From an uncultured Gemmatimonadota bacterium (GTDB taxonomy: Bacteria; Gemmatimonadota; Gemmatimonadetes; Gemmatimonadales; GWC2-71-9): 9,767 nt of DNA. The stretch spans positions 1 through 9,767 of the forward strand of contig CAJVYZ010000058.1 in assembly GCA_913009915.1 (NCBI GenBank), given 5' to 3'. The notes below the pieces were generated by a model that was not told where the DNA came from, made no database searches, and saw only the letters and a program-made list of their open reading frames with translations. This document shows, piece by piece, positions 6,831 to 9,767 of the stretch. A program made the position numbers and the translations under genes. Numbering within the stretch: position 1 is the first letter of the stretch; every line of letters begins with the position of its first letter.

Positions 6831-7367
6831 ATAGAATGCCTCCCTCGCCGGTTCGGCCTGCTCGCCCCTCATGCGCGCCGCCGCCAGTTCGATGGCCTCA
6901 TAGATCTTGATGTACCCGGTGCAGCGGCACAGGTTGCCGGCCAGGGCGTCCTTGATGTCCTGCCGGTCCGCGGCCGGCCGATCTTCGAGCAGCGCCTTGG
7001 CCGCCAGCAGCACCCCTGGGGTGCAATAACCACACTGGGCGGCGCCCATCTCCACGAACGCCTCCTGCAGCGGGTGCAGGTCGGATCCGTCTGCCATGCC
7101 TTCGACCGTCTCGATTGGCGTATTTTCGTACGCCTGTGCCAGCGCCAGGCAGGAGAGGATCGGCTCTCCGTCGATCAACACAGTACAGGTGCCGCACTCG
7201 CCCAACTCGCACCCATGCTTGGTGCCGGTCAGAGCCAGCTCTTCCCGCAGCACCTCGAGCAAGGTCTTGTGTGATGGATAAGTGACGTCGTGTTCCTCGC
7301 CGTTGACGAGGAACGTGCCCCGAATCTTCCGCGGGCGCTTGGTGATTTGAATTGGCTCGGATGTCAT
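6822..7367 (-). CDS. hcrC: Molybdenum hydroxylase small [2Fe-2S] subunit, 4-hydroxybenzoyl-CoA reductase gamma-like
   Basis: 181 aa iron-sulfur subunit, the usual length for CoxS/HcrC-type proteins. A plant-ferredoxin-like domain carries Cys53, Cys58, Cys61 and Cys73 (HGCELGECGTC, then C73) for one [2Fe-2S] cluster. The four-helix domain carries Cys112, Cys115, Cys147 and Cys149 (QCGYCTPG and LCRCTGY) for the second, proximal to Mo. All eight ligands are intact. It passes electrons between the FAD/[4Fe-4S] subunit and the Mo site. It is the first gene of the operon. ATG 7367 has only a weak AGG upstream. Its TAG stop lies within the octamer repeat of the 6728-6830 inverted repeat, with 46 nt to the large-subunit start. 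General family assignment is firm; the hcr subtype rests on the medium subunit and on gene order. Confidence 0.92.
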   Translation of the reverse strand: MTSEPIQITKRPRKIRGTFLVNGEEHDVTYPSHKTLLEVLREELALTGTKHGCELGECGTCTVLIDGEPILSCLALAQAYENTPIETVEGMADGSDLHPLQEAFVEMGAAQCGYCTPGVLLAAKALLEDRPAADRQDIKDALAGNLCRCTGYIKIYEAIELAAARMRGEQAEPAREAFYGR

Positions 7368-7552
7368 GGTCTAACCTGTGCGGTGATCGGTAAGCAGTAA
7401 GTCAGTGAACGGTGGACGGAGCAAGAATCGAATGCTGAGCGATGGATCTCGCATGGCGAAGTGCTCGCCCCCAACCCACTGCAAAAACCATTAACCAGCA
7501 ATCGACCTTCCCCTACCCTGGCTGCCCTCGCTGCCCCCGCTGCCCCCGCTTC
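7368..7552. other. Intergenic region upstream of hcrC-like gene with 9-bp tandem repeat
   Basis: No gene seen. GCTGCCC[CT]C is repeated about 3.3 times with a 9-bp period at 7521-7550, ending two bases from the mazF stop. Near 7390-7420 are weak GTAAGCA/GTAAGTCA/GTGAAC units and GGTGGAC, echoing the GTGAACA tract and GTGGAC at 1050-1085. The hcr operon promoter should be here (minus strand), but I cannot identify a convincing -35/-10 pair. Confidence 0.65.
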
Positions 7553-7870
7553 TTAGATCGGCTTCAATTTTGCCAACACGTCAGCAACCACCCTGGCCGG
7601 CACTCGACCAACGATTTCTGCCTGCCGTGCCTGCCAGTCGGTGCTGCGAAGATGGTCTGCCAGGACGACGCCTTCGACCGGGCCCTCGGGCAGCTTGACC
7701 TCGAAGGGATACCCCTTGGCCCGTGAACTCACTGCACACATGAGGGCCAGGCCCGATCGTCGATTGTACCGCTCGGGCGAGACCACCAGTGCCGGACGCC
7801 GTTCACAGTGGGAGTGGTCCCCTCGGCTGATGTCGATCAGCACCAGATCACCGCGGTCAGGGGCTACCAC
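7553..7870 (-). CDS. mazF: MazF/PemK-family endoribonuclease toxin
   Basis: 105 aa, the typical MazF length. MazF toxins cleave single-stranded RNA at short specific sequences and slow growth when antitoxin is lost. Family marks are DRGDLVLID near the N-terminus, ERRPALVVSPERYN (23-36) with the conserved Arg25, VSSRAKGYPFEV (47-58) with Ser48 where most members have Thr, VVLADHLRSTDW (68-79) and AEIVGRV. The likely catalytic Arg is present; Thr-to-Ser is conservative. It starts with GTG at 7870 and overlaps the antitoxin end by 7 bp, with an AGGGA-like ribosome binding site inside the antitoxin gene, so the two are translationally coupled. A 9-bp tandem repeat begins two bases past its stop. 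Confidence 0.94.
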   Translation of the reverse strand: MVAPDRGDLVLIDISRGDHSHCERRPALVVSPERYNRRSGLALMCAVSSRAKGYPFEVKLPEGPVEGVVLADHLRSTDWQARQAEIVGRVPARVVADVLAKLKPI

Positions 7871-8103
7871 ACTTCGTTCCCTACCGGGCGACCCCAGTCG
7901 GTCTCATCGTGCCGGTTGTCGCTGGTGATCCGGTCGATCAACTCGCCGAGCCCGTAGTCCCTGCCGACTGGCGTGATCACGATGCGGCCGCCTTCCTGGG
8001 TGATTTCCACCTCGTCTCCGTCGGCCAGGCCCGCGTCGGCGGTAAACGGCTTGGGGATTCTCAAGCCCAGACTGTTGCCCCACTTGGCGATTCGGGTCCG
8101 CAT
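7864..8103 (-). CDS. mazE: MazE-like antitoxin (AbrB/SpoVT DNA-binding domain)
   Basis: 79 aa from ATG 8103. The swapped-hairpin AbrB domain spans about residues 3-47 (TRIAKWGNSLGLRIPK, LADGDEVEIT, RIVITPV). The acidic tail ending HDETDWGRPVGNEVW is the segment that in this family wraps around and blocks MazF. The frame stays open to 8292, but that extension reads through the intergenic palindrome and yields the repeat-derived peptide VGATHASP, so it is not real protein. In this family the complex normally represses its own promoter; the GTATATAC repeats 49 bp upstream are the probable site. No strong Shine-Dalgarno is seen. Confidence 0.94.
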   Translation of the reverse strand: MRTRIAKWGNSLGLRIPKPFTADAGLADGDEVEITQEGGRIVITPVGRDYGLGELIDRITSDNRHDETDWGRPVGNEVW

Positions 8104-8151
8104 GATCAATCCACTAGGAAAAGGTGTTGTCGCAGGAAAGCGCCATGGAAT

Positions 8152-8170
8152 GTATATACTACGTATATAC
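8152..8170. promoter_or_regulatory. Candidate MazE/MazEF operator (two GTATATAC copies)
   Basis: Two copies of the self-complementary octamer GTATATAC flank TAC, so the site is both a direct and an inverted repeat. It is the only AT-rich patch close upstream of mazE and includes TATA-like hexamers that could be the -10 region. Two-fold sites overlapping the promoter are the usual autoregulation target of MazE-type proteins. Assignment as operator is by position and symmetry. Confidence 0.65.
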
Positions 8171-8201
8171 GGAACGCGCCAGGGGCGGGAGAATCGATGC
8201 C

Positions 8202-8229
8202 GTAGGGGCGACGCATGCGTCGCCCCTAC
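8202..8229. repeat. Perfect 28-bp palindrome with GTAG...CTAC ends (REP-like)
   Basis: Each 14-base half, GTAGGGGCGACGCA and TGCGTCGCCCCTAC, is the exact reverse complement of the other, with no loop. GTAG-headed GC-rich palindromes are typical of REP-type elements mobilized by RAYT transposases, and I recognise this unit as frequent in intergenic DNA of many GC-rich bacteria. Read as protein it yields VGATHASP, a common artefact in databases. It separates the divergent mazEF and HTH-nucleotidyltransferase modules. No RAYT gene is in the window. A small hairpin CTGGGG/CCCCAG follows at 8250-8265. Confidence 0.85.
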
Positions 8230-8277
8230 CAATTTCATCGCTGCGCGCCCTGGGGCCGCCCCCAGCAAGCGTGTGGG

Positions 8278-8306
8278 TTGAAAGAAATACATCTTGTTAT
8301 TAGATT
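8278..8306 (+). promoter_or_regulatory. Candidate sigma-70-type promoter for the HTH-nucleotidyltransferase pair
   Basis: TTGAAA at 8278-8283 and TAGATT at 8301-8306 are separated by exactly 17 bp in a locally AT-rich stretch. Transcription would start near 8312-8313, at the ATG of the next gene, giving a leaderless or nearly leaderless mRNA. This agrees with the absence of a Shine-Dalgarno before that ATG. Confidence 0.5.
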
Positions 8307-8311
8307 ATATT

Positions 8312-8809
8312 ATGCTGACCCTCGGACAGTTCGCCTACGCCCTCGGGGCCCCCACCAAGTGGGTCCAAAACACCTGGGCCGTATTGGGTCTGGACCCCAT
8401 CTATGGCGAGGCCGAGTTGTGGCGCTTGGCGCTGGTGCGTCTTCTCGATCGAGCCATGGAGGTCCCGCTCAAGCAGGCGTATGCCATGGCCCTGGAGGCC
8501 ACTCCCCATGCGGGGCTGGGTCGGGTGATGGAATTGCGGTTGGTCGAAGAAGGGGCACTCGACGTATCGGTCGACTGGGCCCGGTTTTCCAGTACGGTCC
8601 TGGCCGGCTTGTCCCGAGCGCGCACCCAGTACCAGGAGCGGCCCCGGGGACGGCCACGCAAGGAACAGCTGCACGGCATCGCCGCGGCCCGGGCCTACGG
8701 GATCGACATCGGCTTGTTACGCGCCTCGCTCCGCCGGTCGCCGGCCGAACGGCTCCGGGCCCTGGACGAGGACCTGGCCTTCGTGCAACGCCTGAGGGTG
8801 GCACGGTGA
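8312..8809 (+). CDS. Putative DNA-binding antitoxin/regulator with HTH-like N-terminus and AT-hook-like motif
   Basis: 165 aa from ATG 8312; a TTG at 8294 would add six residues but lies in the likely promoter. I do not recognise a named family for the whole protein. Residues 1-50 (LTLGQFAYALGAPTKWVQN onward) look like a winged or MerR-like helix-turn-helix. Residues 50-105 are helical. Residues 110-117 contain RPRGRPRK, an AT-hook-like minor-groove motif. Residues 129-162 (YGIDIGLLRASL, then RSPAERLRALDEDLAFV) match a short segment I recall from small proteins encoded just before nucleotidyltransferase genes. It overlaps the nucleotidyltransferase by GTGA, so the two are coupled. By analogy with AbiEi (HTH antitoxin beside a nucleotidyltransferase toxin) it may be antitoxin and autoregulator. 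This role is inferred from context. Confidence 0.72.
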   Translation: MLTLGQFAYALGAPTKWVQNTWAVLGLDPIYGEAELWRLALVRLLDRAMEVPLKQAYAMALEATPHAGLGRVMELRLVEEGALDVSVDWARFSSTVLAGLSRARTQYQERPRGRPRKEQLHGIAAARAYGIDIGLLRASLRRSPAERLRALDEDLAFVQRLRVAR

Positions 8810-9306
8810 GTTTGTTATCGATGATCGCCGGCCTGTGTGACAACGGCGTCGACTTCGTCGTCATCGGGGGCGTGGCGGCCCGGGCCCACGGCTCCGCCCG
8901 CATCACCGAAGACCTCGACGTGTGCTACGACCCCTCGCTGGAGAACCGCCGACGGCTGGCCACGCTGCTCGAGCGGTGGCATGGCTATCCCCGGGAGGTC
9001 GATGAAGGTTTGCCGTTCATCATGGACGCCAAGACGCTCGCCATCTCGCCCATCCTGACGCTGACCACCGACCAAGGCGCCCTCGACCTGTTCGACTCCG
9101 TGGCCGGCATCGGGAGTTATCAGGACGTAGTGAAGCGATCGGTGCCGGTGGATGGGGGCGAGGTGCGGTTCCTGGCCCTGGGTCTCCCCGGGTTGATCGA
9201 CGCCAAGCGAGCGGCGGGGCGCACGAGGGATCTGGCGCAGATACCCGAGTTGGAAGCGTTGCTGGAAATTACTGGGGTGGGGCGGCGGGGCAGCAGTCAG
9301 GTGTGA
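8806..9306 (+). CDS. Nucleotidyltransferase-fold protein (AbiEii/MNT-like), candidate toxin
   Basis: 166 aa from GTG 8806, which overlaps the upstream stop as GTGA and has GAGGG about 8 nt upstream. DNA polymerase beta-type nucleotidyltransferase marks are VVIGGVAARAHGS (18-30) with the GG pair, then ITEDLDV (33-39) supplying Asp36 and Asp38, and a possible third acidic residue at Asp94 (GALDLFD). The C-terminal LIDAKRAAGRTRDLAQIPEL (130-149) is the Lys/Arg-Asp helix typical of AbiEii-like and related stand-alone nucleotidyltransferases. Catalytic residues look intact, so it could transfer NMP to a tRNA, a protein or a small molecule. In TA systems such enzymes can be toxin (AbiEii, MenT) or antitoxin (MNT with HEPN). 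The DNA-binding partner argues for the AbiE-like arrangement. The TGA stop lies at the start of a TGATTGGTG repeat. Confidence 0.82.
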   Translation: MSLLSMIAGLCDNGVDFVVIGGVAARAHGSARITEDLDVCYDPSLENRRRLATLLERWHGYPREVDEGLPFIMDAKTLAISPILTLTTDQGALDLFDSVAGIGSYQDVVKRSVPVDGGEVRFLALGLPGLIDAKRAAGRTRDLAQIPELEALLEITGVGRRGSSQV

Positions 9307-9388
9307 TTGGTGGTTGGTGAGTGGTGATTGGTGAGGGGAACTGACCAGGCGTCCATCACATATCAGCAATCAACACCCACCAATCACC
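9304..9388. repeat. TGATTGGTG repeats and 11-bp inverted repeat between convergent genes
   Basis: TGATTGGTG occurs at 9304-9312 and 9325-9333, with related GTTGGTGA and GTGG units between. GGTGATTGGTG (9323-9333) pairs with CACCAATCACC (9378-9388) as a perfect 11-bp stem with a 44-nt loop. It lies between the 3' ends of the nucleotidyltransferase and ferredoxin-thioredoxin reductase-like genes and touches both stops. A bidirectional terminator is possible, but there is no T-run and the loop is long. Confidence 0.72.
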
Positions 9389-9737
9389 TATGAGGATTCC
9401 CTCTTTCGATTCGCCTCCCGCCCCTTGTCCGGCGTCGGATCCTTCACCAACCCATAGATCTCCCGTCCCTCATGACCATCGGGAAGATATTCGGTTATCG
9501 GCATCCCATCCGGCGCCACGAACAACAGGCAGTGACAATACTTCCACTGCTTCATCTCGTCGCAGGCGCAGATCCACTCGCGGCTGCGGGCGACCTCGGC
9601 CTGCTTGTCGGGGTAGAAGTTGCAGGGACACAGCGGCCGCCCCAGCTCGTCGAGGTGCACGGCCAAGCCGGTCACCACCGCGTCGGTGACCGCGGCGTTG
9701 GGATGCGGCGAGGTACCGGTCTTGGCCCAGTATTTCT
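9388..9737 (-). CDS. Ferredoxin:thioredoxin reductase catalytic subunit homologue, 5' end missing
   Basis: About 116 codons are visible; the frame enters from the molecule end as KYWAKTGTSPHPNAAV and continues to a TAG at 9388-9390. The adapter junction creates a false in-frame TAG directly before it, so a gene caller would start at the internal GTG 9678. Counting from that GTG, cysteines are CPC (17-19), CAC (37-39) and CHC (48-50). This is the FTR pattern CPC-x16-CPC-x8-CHC with x17 and an Ala in the second motif. In FTR four of these Cys bind a [4Fe-4S] cluster and two form the adjacent redox disulfide that reduces thioredoxin with ferredoxin electrons. NFYPDK and EMKQWKYCHCLLF are strongly family-like. 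The charged tail after LVKD is variable. Probably only a short N-terminus is lost. The physiological partner cannot be seen. Confidence 0.9.
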
Positions 9738-9767
9738 AGATCGGAAGAGCACACGTCTGAACTCCAG
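9738..9767 (+). other. Illumina read-2 adapter remnant (not genomic)
   Basis: AGATCGGAAGAGC followed by ACACGTCTGAACTCCAG is the start of the TruSeq index (read 2) adapter, matching over all 30 bases. Any protein that begins MCSSDL at this end is adapter translated on the minus strand. Mask before use. Confidence 0.98.

Noticed and set aside
4316..7367. Assignment as xanthine or CO dehydrogenase
   Set aside because: The FAD subunit has the four-cysteine [4Fe-4S] insertion of the 4-hydroxybenzoyl-CoA reductase group, and the large subunit lacks the CoxL-type AYRCSFR active-site loop, reading CGPKRGHGTPQ instead.
8104..8292. Long N-terminal extension of mazE
   Set aside because: It would translate the palindrome (VGATHASP artefact) and the operator region; MazE homology begins at ATG 8103.
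8215..8805. N-terminal extension of the nucleotidyltransferase frame back to 8215
   Set aside because: It overlaps the HTH gene in another frame, reads through the 28-bp palindrome and shows no family motif before the GTG at 8806.
9470..9754. Minus-strand open frame starting MCSSDL
   Set aside because: Its start codon and first residues are adapter sequence and it runs in a different frame across the FTR-like gene.

Overview
This is a 9.77 kb piece of GC-rich, gene-dense bacterial DNA bounded on both sides by Illumina library adapter (1-44 and 9738-9767). The two outermost genes are therefore cut by the ends of the sequenced molecule. Adapters at both ends of a ~9.7 kb insert fit a synthetic long read (Moleculo type) better than an ordinary assembled contig; that is an inference. 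No rRNA, tRNA or phylogenetic marker is present, so taxonomy stays open. The GC content, GTG starts, a benzoyl-CoA-type molybdoenzyme and intergenic 7-9 bp tandem repeats suggest an uncultivated soil or sediment lineage (Gemmatimonadota, Rokubacteria or similar), with low confidence.

Layout. Six genes run leftward on the minus strand from 7367 to 45. First comes a three-subunit molybdenum hydroxylase in the order small (2Fe-2S) subunit, large (Mo) subunit, medium (FAD) subunit. The medium subunit carries the extra four-cysteine loop that marks the 4-hydroxybenzoyl-CoA reductase (Hcr/Hba) branch, and the order matches hcrCAB. Next come a divergent TrpF-like (beta/alpha)8 protein, an MscS-type mechanosensitive channel, and an enolase-superfamily enzyme (mandelate racemase/muconate lactonizing group) truncated at the left end. 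The hcr genes are tightly coupled; the later genes are separated by 70-280 bp and may be independent units.

From 7553 to 9306 lie two toxin-antitoxin-like modules back to back. mazEF is on the minus strand, with a GTATATAC operator candidate. A divergent plus-strand pair encodes a DNA-binding protein with an AT-hook-like motif and a nucleotidyltransferase overlapping it by GTGA. They share a ~200 bp intergenic region containing a perfect 28 bp GTAG...CTAC palindrome (REP-like) and a promoter candidate that would give a leaderless transcript. At the right end is the 3' part of a ferredoxin:thioredoxin reductase catalytic-subunit homologue on the minus strand.

The most unusual features are: (1) a near-perfect 32 bp inverted repeat, each arm four copies of an octamer, that places the ribosome binding site and GTG start of the large molybdoenzyme subunit in its 39-nt loop; (2) tandem 7-9 bp repeats of different sequence touching the 3' ends of most genes and sometimes supplying the stop codon; (3) Gln where the molybdenum hydroxylase family has its catalytic Glu; (4) the HTH/AT-hook plus nucleotidyltransferase pair, a candidate under-described toxin-antitoxin or defence module.
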